Shown in pieces: positions 35,718 to 48,013 of a stretch of DNA of 64,000 nt (positions within the stretch are counted from its first letter, which is position 1; the number at the start of each line of letters is the position of its first letter). Made by a program: the position numbers and the translations under genes. Source of the stretch: Chrysomallon squamiferum. Its lineage: Eukaryota; Mollusca; Gastropoda; Neomphalida; Peltospiridae. Below the pieces are notes generated by a model. That model made no database searches, had not been told where the DNA came from, and saw only the letters and a program-made list of their open reading frames with translations. Location: contig CM022673.1 in assembly GCA_012295275.1 (NCBI GenBank), forward strand, positions 1,164,105 through 1,228,104, written 5' to 3'.

Positions 35718-36063
35718 GTGTGTGTGTGGTAATAATTAATTATATATTATTATATATGGCAAAATTTATAATTAATTTTATTGTAAAACTATTTAAACAG
35801 TTAATGAATTAGCTAAAATAACCTCGGTTTTCTGCAATCGGTGATGGTGGTTGCGTAGTTGGAGCGGGAGTCGTTGTGGTCGTTGGAGTTGGTGTTGTGG
35901 TCGTTGGAGTTGATGTTGTTTGGTTCGTTATGCTGGCTTGAGGTGTCGTGATATTCTGGCAGTATGTAGCTGTCAGAAGAAAAAGACATACTATGGCAAT
36001 ATAAAACGGCCTATCACTGCATGAATACAGCCTGTACCTGCCGAAACCTGAATGTGCCGCCAT
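28012..36063 (-). CDS. TCTN: Tectonic family ciliary transition-zone protein, 14 exons
   Basis: Minus-strand exons: 36063-35823, 35348-35228, 35022-34916, 34716-34580, 34140-34038, 33828-33713, 33207-33117, 32421-32246, 31938-31813, 31471-31347, 30638-30495, 29923-29743, 29211-29071, 28272-28012. All 13 joins keep phase and give 689 residues. Tectonics are secreted or membrane-tethered members of the MKS/B9 complex at the base of cilia and act in ciliogenesis and Hedgehog signalling. Seen here: an N-terminal hydrophobic signal (about 19-36); a Thr/Pro-rich linker; the Cys-rich signature GPCPCDLTTFSCDVNCCCDD (about 83-102); SNDLFCIYFNN; CSDANPA; SGNPGYVVGEPVMAG; YANVGSLANPQAK; and a hydrophobic C-terminal segment ending CCVIWTAH. 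This resembles the C-terminally anchored tectonics, but TCTN1, 2 or 3 cannot be separated. The donor of exon 10 (GTATCC) is weak but is the only nearby GT restoring the frame. Intron 11 carries an unusual repeat of its own splice donor. Confidence 0.93.
30220..30514 (-). repeat. 44-bp tandem repeat copying the tectonic exon 11 end and splice donor
   Basis: Seven degenerate copies follow the real exon 11 boundary. The exon copy spans 30491-30514; intronic copies are at 30447-30470 and 30403-30426 (exactly 44 bp apart), then weaker ones ending near 30380, 30340, 30302, 30258 and 30232. In the first two intronic copies an AG acceptor, 18 nt (30468-30451 and 30424-30407) and a GTATG donor are intact. 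Each 18-nt block begins ATCAGAATG and has no stop in the phase of exon 11. Confidence 0.9.
31090..31333. mobile_element. 244-bp MITE-like element with inverted ends in tectonic intron 10
   Basis: The left end CATAGGTTTTCAACCT matches the reverse complement of the right end, CATTGGTTTTCAACCT, at 15 of 16 positions. The motif resembles GGTT(C/T)TCAACCT-type termini of non-autonomous hAT elements. No coding potential and no clear target duplication (flanks ATTTTACG and TACTAAAG). Its right end is only about a dozen bases from the exon 10 splice donor. Confidence 0.6.
32488..32532 (+). repeat. ATT microsatellite in tectonic intron 8/7 region
   Basis: About 14 ATT units, close upstream (minus sense) of exon 8. 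Confidence 0.9.
35470..35585. repeat. AT/AC-GT palindromic microsatellite
   Basis: An AT run, TTATTACAC and an (AC)n run are mirrored by (GT)n, GTGGTAATAATAA and an AT run, around a central ATATATAT. The strand can fold back on itself. It lies in tectonic intron 1. Confidence 0.85.
35616..35782. repeat. 167-bp near-perfect inverted repeat in tectonic intron 1
   Basis: The left arm runs AATAAAATTAATTATAAATT, TTGCCATAT, ATAATATATAATTAATTATT, ACC, (AC)n. The right arm from about 35708 to 35782 is its reverse complement. The only clear difference is about 8 bp (AAATGATA) present in the left arm. The centre is ATATATAT between (AC)n and (GT)n. Together with the neighbouring palindrome (35470-35585) it fills most of intron 1. 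Confidence 0.9.
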
Positions 36064-36587
36064 GATGTAAACTAACTATTGACTCACGGGTAATTTATCT
36101 AAAACCATATTTTAATATAAATTATAAATTATTTTTTCATATCATCGTGATTTAATTTCAACCTATGTTATGATATCTGTAATAATATATGTATGTTTAA
36201 TTAATTAGCGTAATTTAAGAATAATGATTTATAAACCGTAATGAAATTTAGGTCAATAATAGTGAATCTGTATGCGGATATTTAGCCAGTTTGGGTTTGT
36301 TTGATTTTATTTTTGATTATTACATGTATTTGCTTGTTGAATTGTACTTGAGAAATTTCTTAATTATATTTTTGGTTAAATGAAACTAAATAATAAAGAA
36401 CATATAATTTTCTCATTAACTTAGCTCCTCAAATTACCTCCTAGAGTAAATATTTTCATTTATAATATTTATGCAGATTTTTAAATATTCCGTAACATAA
36501 TTTGCAGCTTTGTGTATTGATTTCATAAAATCGATATAATTCTTACTTTGACGTTAAAAAGAGACGAACAGTTCGGATTTATTGATC

Positions 36588-36622
<35 letters not shown>

Positions 36623-37325
36623 TTTAGAAATATAGGACACCAACGTAACTAGTTTAATCTTTTTCTTCTTTTTTATTTTTATTTCTTCTTTCGTTTATTT
36701 AAAAATCTAACATTGAAAGTGAAGAAGAACGTTTGCCTTCCCTTTTTCTAGCTTTTTCAGAAAAAAAGTAAAACGTTTTTAAATTCTTTCATCGAAGTCC
36801 GTCTTTTATATTTCAGTGTTTGTTCTGAACTGAGATTAAAATGAGTATATCCGTATTTCATACACAACGAAAGCGCCGATAAACAAAAGAGACCGGCGGT
36901 CTTAGAAGTTGATTTGATTTGGCGTCTGTGGCATATAACAAGGTGTTTAGGTTCGTTAGTTTGAATACTGACTACATAACTTCATAAATTCGATTGATAT
37001 CGATTCTGTTGAGTTAAAAGCTATAATATTTCAATGTTTCGTATGAAAAAATGTGTTCATTGTATCGTTTTGAAAATTCTTAGATTCAGACTGTAGTGCT
37101 AAGTGTAGCCAGTTACTGCATGATGTAGGTGTAACATGATCATCTCACATTAGCATCATGTGCACGGTGTTCTAGTATTTGAATTTCAGAAATGATGATG
37201 ATTGTTTAATAATTCAGTTTTCCCTGAATAATAGCATTAATCAGACATTTTAATTTTTAATAAAGAAAATAAAACTATTTCTTGGATATTAAAAGTAACC
37301 ACTAAAGAAATGCAGTGGATTTATC

Positions 37326-37372
<47 letters not shown>

Positions 37373-37541
37373 TATCGCATTCATTTTTTAATTTTATAAA
37401 TAGTTACAGAAAATAAAGTTTTGTAGAAAAATAAATTAAATCTCTACACATAATAAATTTATTTCATATATTTTATTCTGATATATACTCATACTGATAA
37501 TTAAAATTTGAGCAAATGTAATTTGTAAATAAAATTTTCAG
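36064..37541. promoter_or_regulatory. Divergent intergenic region between tectonic and the unknown gene
   Basis: Tectonic starts at 36063 on the minus strand. The plus-strand gene's first coding exon begins after an AG at 37540-37541, so this gene needs a non-coding first exon, probably in the GC-richer stretch around 36860-37100. An exact AP-1 site TGACTCA lies at 36080-36086. No convincing RFX X-box, expected for many ciliary genes, was found. TAA (36588-36620) and ATC/ATT (37322-37374) microsatellites are present. Confidence 0.4.
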
Positions 37542-37552
37542 AACACATCATA

Positions 37553-40056
37553 ATGCCAGTCTCTGACATAAGATGGTCACTGTCTCACCAGCTGCCTGTG
37601 TTTGCTGTGTATGGAACAAAGCGAAAGATAGACTGGCAAAATGAACCAGAGCAAAACATTGATTCAGAGGTTAAATAATTTTTTAAATTTGATTTTAGCT
37701 TTATGATATTTCAGCATATTTTATTAACATGTAGCAGTTCTTTGGTGTCAAGCTTATGTTGTTGTTTTTTTTTAATGGTAAAGTGGTAGAGAAAATAAAA
37801 AGTACTGTCATCAAAGACTTTTCTTTTTTGTGAACACATTTTCATAGTATTTCAGTAATAAATTATTTATCACTGGCTGAAATTGGAACCAGTCATTTGT
37901 ATCAGCAGGAAACTCATCATTAATTTGTTTTTATTTAATTAGTATAAATTTTTAATAATGAATGATTAATAGATATGAAATGAAATTTTGTTTGAAAGGC
38001 TTTAAAAAAATAAATAATGTTTATATATTTATTGTTTTTATTTCAGTTTAGTTTTAAGACTGAATTGCATAATATAATGTTTGTTGTTTCTTCCCAGGGG
38101 TTGGTTCCTGTTAAAAAACTGTGTTCAACACCGGATGTTCCAGAAAATGGAATGAATGATTTACTTACTCAAAATGTAATTTCTGATAACAGTCCAGCAA
38201 ACCAGGTTTGTAACGTCAACCTGTTATCTCTTTTATTAAAAATATGATTTTATCAAAATCACATTGTTTAAAATCCAGTATACTAGATGATAGTTCTCCA
38301 GCAATTCTTAAAAGTAAAAGAAAAGGTTTCAGTGTCACTCAGAAGGATTATTTTCCAGCATTTTTGTGAAATCAATTATTTAAAGTGAAAAGTGTACACA
38401 TATTATCTGTTTTATGTTCTGTTTTGTCCATATTATAATTTTATTTGTTCCATTTTAGGAAAATAATCAACAATCTCATGCTGGTTCTATAGACATGGAA
38501 TCTAGTGATCATGAACTTTGCAACTGGAACAACAATGCATTTTGTCCACAGCAACAGCCTCCAGTAACAACAACTACTCAAAATAATTCAACATTTGTAA
38601 GTGAAAGACAAACTAAACCAGTTTGTCACTTTTTTGTTCGTTCTAGCAAATGGCTATAATTTATACTATAAATAGTAGCGTGGCTAAATACTGAGATTTG
38701 AAGAATTTGAACAAAACCAACATTTTTGTTCAGGTTCATTATTTGTTCAACCTATCACATTTTTAACAATAAAATTTTATCTGGCTTGATTTATTTGTTA
38801 AATATCTCTTTGGAGGCATATTAGTGAGAGGAAAAAAACTATTACAAAATTTTCAAACCTGACTTACTGAAATCAAGAAATCAAATTGATATTTTTAGAT
38901 TACATTATAATTATGCTTCATAATATAAAGCTCCATGATGAATCTATAGAAGGTACAGTATTCTGTTCTGTTGAGAAAACATGTAAGTCTCTATCTTGAA
39001 TTAATGTTTTTAAACTGGTAAAACATTTTAATAAATGCTAGCTTCTTGTCTTACAACACAGTGACATATCCACCAGCCCCTATACAAATATTTCTGTCTA
39101 GAGTGGACTTGAGAGTTTTACACAGCATTCTTTTATAGCAGATACATATTAATGTGTGGTCTGTCTGCAATATTAATGTGTGGTCTGTCTGCAATATTAA
39201 TGTGTGGTCTGTCTGCAATATTAATGTGATTCTATCTGCAACACGATAACAGGCTTATGGATAGTATCCTGTTTCTGTGATAAATAATGAACTTTTAACT
39301 CCATGTTAAAAGCTCCCCTTACCCACTTCAGTGAGAAAAAGAATGCCAAGGCACTTGCAGGATTGCCATAGCAACCGTGTGACCAAATTTTACCCAAAAT
39401 GTGGCCACATATGGGTGCCTTATCCCAAATAGGTGGATATGTGACTGAGTCATTCAGAAAACTGCATAGCACAAATATGTTGTTTCCTTCAGGCTGATAT
39501 TACCATGGATCTGGCTGAAGAAACACATACTAATACTCAGCTCCCAGCAGAAGCTGAATCTATGCATAATAACATGGACTCAGACTGTGTTCCTGATTAT
39601 CAGCAATATAAGATGGTTTTCTGTGATCCAAATTGTGTGTAAGTTTGATTTACATTTTAAGATTAAATTTTAAATGTATTCATGTTACAAAGTGTAGAAA
39701 AATCTTTAAGTCAAGAATGTCTTTTTTTTCTTCTTCTTTTTTTTTTTAACCAAAAAATTTATCTTTCATTTAGTGATATAAATTTCAGTATGGAGACACA
39801 ACACAAGTCCTTTTTAGTTTCAAAATGATTATTATTTTTTTAATTTTATAACAATAAATGTATTTATAATTTCCTTTTTATGCAAACCTTTTGTTTGATT
39901 CTGGGAGCTGAAGCTTAATGAATTATGAAGTAACATTTAAATAATATTTTCAGGGGTGGTGATAAAAGTCCTACATCTGGAAGAGTGCGATGTTATTGCA
40001 AGCCATCATGGGAAGGGCTTGATGCTCCACGGCCATATGTATCTGACTATTATTAG
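37553..40056 (+). CDS. Unrecognised 203-residue protein, five coding exons
   Basis: Exons: 37553-37669, 38098-38205, 38459-38596, 39493-39638, 39954-40056. Each has good GT-AG borders and all phases match. The start is the first ATG after the acceptor at 37541, and the upstream part of that exon would be 5' untranslated. The protein starts MPVSDIRWSLSHQLPVFAVY, then KRKIDWQNEPEQ. The middle is hydrophilic, Asn/Gln/Thr/Glu-rich and probably disordered. The C-terminus is the most protein-like part: MVFCDPNCVGGDK, GRVRCYCKPSWEGL and a final RPYVSDYY. The paired cysteines (CDPNC, CYC) might bind metal or form disulfides, but there is no signal peptide or membrane segment. Exons 2 and 3 are symmetrical (phase 0-0), so skipping either would keep frame. 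A poly-A signal is likely at 40732-40737. I do not recognise the family; reality as a gene rests on the splice and phase consistency. Confidence 0.75.
39147..39242 (+). repeat. 24-bp minisatellite, four copies
   Basis: The unit TATTAATGTGTGGTCTGTCT plus GCAA is repeated three times exactly and a fourth time with changes (ATTCTATCTGCAA end). It lies in intron 3 of the unknown gene. The near identity of the copies implies recent expansion. Confidence 0.92.
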
Positions 40057-43000
40057 TTTTCACTTGATCTCAATATATATTTTATTCTTCATATCAAAAA
40101 AGAAATATTTGTTGTTTAAAGATACTTTTTCACAAAAAGGATATCAAAACTGTTTCTTATAAGTGTTTCTTTTTGTAAGAAGGTGAAGAATGGTTGAAAG
40201 TATGAAACGATATACTTATCAGTCTTTCCGAAATTTTATACATTGGATGTATTTGTTATTATGAACAGATCTGAAGAATTGATCTGGAAAGGCTTCAGAA
40301 TTTTCCTTCAGTATGACAGTAGTTAAGCTTCAAAACAATCCACATCTTAATATTTCTATTTATAAATTATGAAGATGGGCACTGTGTGTATATTAAAATG
40401 TATGAAAAAGGAATAGGATATTTGTTTGATATCACAAATTGCATTTTCTACGCAAATGAGTAGTGCCTTACACTGTTTTCTTGCTAAATATTTGAAACAT
40501 TTTTAAAAAAATTATGTTTACGTGTATATATTAGGTATTTTATGTATAACCTTACACTGTACTAGGTGCTCTTATATTTTACTTTTTATTTCATTTAGTT
40601 AAAGAATGGCACTTTGTTATTATTTGAAAAAAACTTTCTTCCTTAATGTGCCATCATACAAGATTTTGGGTTTGCAATGCAAGACAGTAATTGTTCCTTT
40701 ACCAACCTTGTAGAGTCATGGGCCAACAGCCAATAAACAAAACAAAGGCTGTTTTACTTAAATTTTATTTTGATTTATTTTACTCTTCACAGTTTTTATT
40801 TATTTCACTATTCTCATTTTAATTATTAAGATGCTGTTATGTATTTAAAGTCAACTGATCTCAGAAAAATTATGGTCATTCATATTCACATCATTCATAC
40901 CCAGTGATTTTGTTTTAAACAATTGCTAATTCGATTAAATAAATAAAAAATCTGTCATTAATTGTTTAATGAAATTTTTGGATAAGAGGAAATAATAATG
41001 TAGACTGAATTATTTGTTTTCCATAAAATATGTTTCGTTAAAGTAAAGTTAAACGTTAATGTTCAGATGCTTCTCCACTGAATTAATTATACACTGGTGC
41101 AAACAAAAGTGCTGAATCAAATGTCAACTATACATGTAATTAAAATATTAAAAATTACCTTTTTTATAAAAACAAATTGATGAGTGCATTGAAATAACCT
41201 TTTACACTGTTTTTATTGTTGTTCAGCATTTACTTTAAAACTGTATTGGTGCCATTTTCATTTTTTTATGGAATTGTTACATATCGTATATATTATACAT
41301 TTGTTTTCAGTTATTTTATATGAGAAAAAAAATGTTATCCAAATATAACAGATTATTGAAAAACACATTAAAAATTAAAAGACATACTATCCAGTAATAT
41401 GTATTAAACCACAAACTTAGATAGTTTAACAAAGTAATGTAAATTATTGAAGATTCCCCACACTGGATAAACAATCAAACAGTTTTGATGGACAGATAAG
41501 ATGCAGAGATGTGTAGTTTTTACATTTTCAAATACAATCTTTCCTTCAAAATGTTATCTATTTAATTTACCAAGTGTTGATTTTCTTTTGTTCTTAATAA
41601 TTTTTTCCCTTTGGTTTTGATTTATTTGTTGTTAGAAGTTGTTACTGTTGTGTACATTATTCTAGTTGACAAAATGTCTGTTACATGCAGTTATTATTGT
41701 AATATTATTTATTACAGTTCATTATAATTAATATTTGTCCATTGTAAAGGTTTGGAAAAATTTCTGAAGTTGAAAAGTAAATAGCACAGTTTTATAAATT
41801 AGGGCTGTATTATATAATCATTTTTTAAAAAGTGGGGGAAAAAATCCACAAGACACTTGAGATATGTATCATTTAATACAAAAATAACAATTTTAAATTT
41901 ATTTTTTTTACTAAGATTAGAATAAAAAATAAAATGTAATGTCGTTTTTATTTTTTTATTTTTTAAAAACAAATATATAGCTTAACTAAGACAATTTAAA
42001 ACATGTAGAAGGGGGAAAAAACCCACAAAGAAACATTTCACAGAAAGAAGATGGTGAATAATTTTTCAAACTCTATTACATGGATAATAAGAACAAAAAT
42101 AATTCTATTGTATGTAGGTAAAACCCGGATTCATTTTATAGTAAATAAAGAGTAGATATAAAATTAAAAAATTGTACTGATTAGTTTTGGGTATATTAAT
42201 TCAAAATTGTATTTTGTTCATCATTAAGGATTCCCTGTCTCAAACATTTTGTTTTGCGCTAATTTAAATTTTAAATCTATTCATTTAATTTTACTGATCT
42301 TAATTTTCCTGATTGAATTTTCAGTTGTCTATTTATAATACAGTTGAAAAGAATTTTTTATTTTCATTTAATTTTGTTCATTTTAAATCAGAAGAAAAAT
42401 TATGAAAGGAATTTCTGTATTTGAAACATATTTGTTGTATTTAAGGGATTTGGAGTTCTTTTTTTAATACAGAAGTGTAAAATTTCAATAGAAACAAAAC
42501 TGAAATGATTGAAAATTATTGATGCGACAAAAATTTAATATCATTTTTCCATTATGGGTGTTTAAATTAACATTTACTTAATATTAAAACCCATTTATCA
42601 TATTGTTAAAATTATCTGATGTGGATGAAAAATATACATATATATACCTTTATTGGTATTATTTGGATATTATAATGTATACAAAAATACAGGTTGTTAT
42701 TAATTACAGCTGTTTTAACTTTTTATGATGTTTATTTTAGTTTATTTTTAAATTGTTTACATTTTGCCATTTAAAATGTAAAAAGCACAATTTTATTATT
42801 TTGTGATTTATGATGTTCATCTGTGTATTTTTGAATAAAAAACCAATAACAACTGGAATTTGTTTATTTTATGTTGTCGTAATTTAGTTTTAAAAACTGA
42901 TTTAGAAGGTATTTGATTATTATATGACACTGTTTAGCTACCAAAACAGAAAAATAGAAATATGTGAAAGCTGACTTCTCAAAGTCAAGGGATTGTGGAA

Positions 43001-43971
43001 TGTGAAATTTTAGAATTAATTTGAAATATAATGGTTAAAAATTATGGATCTCTTAGTTTCTGTATTATTATTCTAAGGAAGGGAGGGCATTTATTTTATT
43101 TTTATTTTTTAAATATAAAATCAAAATATTTAAATCCTTTGTAAGTAAATGTTTAAAAGAACATAGGTTATGGTGTATACATTTAATAAAATGAATAAAA
43201 CCAAAATCATTTTATAATTAAATAATTTATTCAAAATGTATAAATAGTAGAATTTTTTTTTCCAAAATTATGGAAAAAAAGTCAATGCTATAGTCAACAA
43301 ATTTAATCTGAAAATCTCTCTCTTCAAACAGAATTCTTTCAATCATTGAATCCATCCAATTCCATAAATTTATTTTACTAAAACTAATCATTTGGTCCCA
43401 AACATAGTTATGCCGTGATTATGACAAACGACAGAAACGTGATTTTCTTTCTAATAAATTGATAATTCTACTTGTTAAAAATGTTTTTATTTTATTTAAA
43501 AATTCAATATTATATATGTAAATTTCATATCTTTGTCTTCTGTTGAGCCTTAAAACTGGTAGTATTTGAATGTTTCTTTCCTACCAAAATTTGAGCAGCT
43601 ACCTCCAACATATTTATATGTTCTTCATTTACTGGGCTCTTATTTTCAGTGTGTGAACAGAAAATAATAAATGAAAATTAATGCACAAACTGAACAGATT
43701 TACAAAATTTTACATTTCTGTAATAAAAAGAATATGTCATCTGTCAAATAAGACCGCACACTTTATTCTATGTTATGGAGGATTTAAGAAAACAAAAATT
43801 ACAAAAAAATGCATTCACAAACTTTAGAATGAAAGAATATTTAATACTACATTTCAAACAAACAGTTCCCGAAATGAATTTCAACAATTTTTCTATGCAT
43901 TGCTTTATGCATCTCCATGTTATTTGTTTTAGTTGCCTTGGAATTTTTTTTTTTTTTTTTTAAATATAATT
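40057..43971. other. 3' flank of the unknown gene and ILVBL, no coding exon seen
   Basis: The unknown gene's 3' untranslated region probably ends at the AATAAA at 40732-40737. ILVBL transcripts (minus) may end at the signal read from 43767-43762, about 200 nt after its stop. The roughly 3 kb between is AT-rich with no supported exon, RNA gene or mobile element. Confidence 0.45.
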
Positions 43972-46900
43972 TCAGACAGATATGCTGCCTTCTCTGAAAT
44001 TTGTTTTTCCAATCAGTGCATTGATAACAACACTGTGACCGTTCCTAGAATCAGCTGCAGCTTTTTCTAAAATTTCTCTGATCTGATCTTCATTAGTTCT
44101 GTCCAGTCTGTAACCTTTACCACCATAACCTTTGGAAACAATTTCATAGTCACAAAACTGAAAGAAACAAAATTAATTTACAAACATTTGTGTATCAACA
44201 GGTCAAAGGAATATAACATTAACGGTTAATAAGAATAAGTAATTTTCTAAAACAAAAAATTTGTTTCTTTTGTTTAATCATTTGCAAGAGAAAACTTGTA
44301 TGCTAGTCTCATTTATATCAGTTAAAAATCCTTTATGAAGTTCTTTCCACAGATTAGAAAATCTGTTGTGATCTTTGATATACCACAAGTTAATGAGGGA
44401 AGAAGTCCAACTGAGGAACCATGAAACAAAACTTACAAATAGAAACAAAAAGTCATCACATGAATGTCAAATAGCAATTTTTATAACTGCAGTGATTTTA
44501 AAAACTGTTTCTAATTTCAGTTAAATTAATTAATGTTATGTTCAGGTAGTTCTTTTAGAAAAAATAATAATACCAATAATAACAGTACAAAATGTTAACT
44601 TACTGATAATTTGCAAGCAACATCTGTTTTGAATGTAGGTACTTGTTCTCTAGCTATCTGCATCCAGCAGGCATCATTACCTATCAGTGCTACTATTGGT
44701 GTCTGAAAAATTATGAAAATTAACATTAAAACTCATACTCTTATAATACATAACAAAACATTTATTACTGTTGTCCTTACTGATTTTAAGAACTGAAAAA
44801 AAGAATACAGCATTTTTTTTACAAACTTTGTTACATGTTAATATATACACATTCCCCCACCACTTTTAATGCTTATTTCTTCTTTTTCATGAACAAAATA
44901 TATTCATATACAGAAACAAATGCATCGATTAAAAACCATTTAATGCCAGTATATGAAAACAACTCAAACAAATTATAAATTTATTAGTTCCCAGTATTTT
45001 GTACCTTATGTCGTGTGAAAGTATCAATCTCAGCGATGCTGTATCCTGAAGAACCATCACCATAGATAATCCACACATCACTGTCTGGCCTACAAATTTT
45101 AGCACCAAGAGCAAATCCTCCACCAACTCCCAAAGTTCCAAAGGCTCCTGGATCTAACCACTGAAGAGGACCCCGAGGTCTGAAACAGAAACAATGATCT
45201 CACAGTCTTAAAATGATTAATGATACTAATAACAACCCTTCAGACTTTCTAACATTTTTCTATTACTAAGATATACATACAAAGTTAAATAAAATTAACC
45301 TCATGAGTGGTCTGAAAAAGAAGAAGAAAAAAAGAGATATTTCTATTTGGCTGCAGTTTAAAACATTATATTACTAAAGAACACATTCTTGAAAATAAAT
45401 ATATTCAGATTGAAGTCTACCAGTTCATTTCAGTTTGGGAAATCTTGATATAGATGGACCTTTCTGACAATATTTTTCTAAAATTTCTATGAAAACCAAC
45501 AGCTTATATAATTATTAAAACATTCATTTATTTTGATAAACGTTAAAATGGGAAAATGTGTTTTGTGAACAGATGCATACCGAAGTATGTAAGCAGCTGT
45601 TGCCACAAAATCACCACCATCAGCGACGAGGATGCTGTTGTCGGAAAGAACATCCTCCAGAGTCATTAGAATCTTTAATGGATTTAAATGGACATCAGTT
45701 GTTTCTTCAGCTTTTATCCTACAATTATACATTCAGTGTTATAATAACTATAGAAATTAAAATACAATACATAGATTTTTAAAGAATTATCCTAATCTAT
45801 AATCACAGTGAATACAATTAATTAGTTTATTTATGTTTTTAAAATAATTTTAGAATTGTATATGAAAATGACTTAGACTTATAACACCTACAAACAGTTA
45901 TTGCAGATCAGCTATTACTTATCTGAATACCTCCAGATCAGACTTAAATATTTACAGGTTTTATTTGTATGGAAGACATTCAATACAACTTCCAACATTT
46001 ACAAAAATAAAAAATACATTTATTAGATGTCTGAAATCATAATAAAATTTTTATAACTGTAGAGTAATTACAATTTATTAGTAATCAGAATTTTCCAAAT
46101 ATAATCAGAACAACCTTTTTATTCTTGTATTCAATTGTCATTTAATTATTTTTTTATTATTATTATTTGGGTTTTTTCTGGTTGCATCAACTCATTTAAT
46201 CAAAGGTATGTACTTGAATTAAAAAAATTCAAATCAGAATGATGAGATTTGTATTACTGGTTGAAAATATACTTGAAATAAAAAATATTTAAATCTGCTA
46301 TATATAACTGTTAACGAAATACTTAAACGTGATCATCAGTTCTCAATCTATTTTGAGAGGAACCTTAAGTTTCCTGACACGAGAGCCATGCAACCCTGAG
46401 GCATATTAATGTCTTGCATGTGACCTTATTGTGGACAACCCTTGACCATGGTTTTGGTCATGTAATCAGCAGAACAACTGTGATGATTTTTAGAAAGGAA
46501 AACTGCATTCATCTAATTTTAGTGGTATTTACCTATTGGCCTTCACTGTTTCGTTATCTCTGTCAATCAGCAACTTCACCCAATCAGGATCACATGTGTA
46601 GCCTTTCAAACCATGAACCAAATCAACGACAAACTGGCCAACATCTCCTTGAACTGCCAGAGTAGGTTTCCAGAACATATCAGAGTTCTACAAATAACAT
46701 ACGTTCCTCTGTTCTGAGACTTTGTTGATTAAGATGAATTTAATGTTAAATCTGGTTATTATTATGCACATAAAGCATAAGAACATATAAATACTTAATA
46801 CATTTTTAAATAAATGTATTAGATGATGTACACAACATATTAATCTTAAGTCAGTTATATTAAATTTAATATTATTTATAACCAAAGATAAAACCTTGTT

Positions 46901-47544
46901 TTTATCATTTACTGTATTATTTACCTAAACTGTAAAAATAAATAATCTAAAAGCTTTTTTTTTCATACTTTTCAGTAATTGTTTTGTTTCTCATATTTGC
47001 CAGTATTTGATTCCTGACAGTTAATATAATTCTATGAAAATAGATATAGAAACTGAGCTTTTCAAAACACTCTTGATATTTCATAACATATACATGATAT
47101 AGAAATGTGCAAAACACACTCTTACAAAAAAGAAAAATCTGTCATTTTTCAAAGAGGAAAATCATAATATGGAGAAACATAACTGATAATGAGATTTTAC
47201 TGTAGATAATTATGTGATACTGTCAACAGATAATATCTATCAAATTGTGCAATTGTAAAATAGTTTATACACTCATTTATTAAAAATGAATCATATTTTC
47301 ACAATTATATAATTTGTTTCTGACATGTTAATGCTACATTAAAATAATCAATACCTTGTATAACTGTTCCTTGTTTCTGTTCACAGCAATAATTTTTGAT
47401 TTTCGACTGAAAACTTTTCCATATTGAAGTCGAAAATCACAAACTGCACCTAAAACAAAGAAGCAAATTTAATTTTATTAATTAAGATGAAAAAACATAA
47501 TTATTTATCAAAATTAATATGTATCTCTAGATTTATGATGTTAA

Positions 47545-47581
<37 letters not shown>

Positions 47582-47937
47582 GAAGAAGAAGAAGAAAGAA
47601 GAAGAAGAAGAAAAAGAAGAAGAAGAAGAAAGTAATATACTGATCTGATGGGGACTAAATATTTTAATACTCTATTTTGTGATTTTCTGTCTGGAATGAA
47701 ATATTTCATTATGCCAATTTAAACCAGTCATTTTGTTCTGTGATAAAAAATAATTATATTACAACTTTCAAATAATGAATTAAAAAACCCCTGAAAATTA
47801 TCGAGTATGTGAGTAAGATACAAGTGGCAAAAGCAAACCTTAAAATTTGTTTGAATTTATATATATAATGTTTAATGCCACTTCACATTTATTTGGTATT
47901 AGGGAAGAGGAGGAAGAGGAAGTGAGAGAGAGTGAGT

Positions 47938-48013
<76 letters not shown>

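Noticed and set aside
45558-45782. Plus-strand open frame across ILVBL exon 13
   Set aside because: Antisense shadow of an exon with clear family identity on the minus strand.
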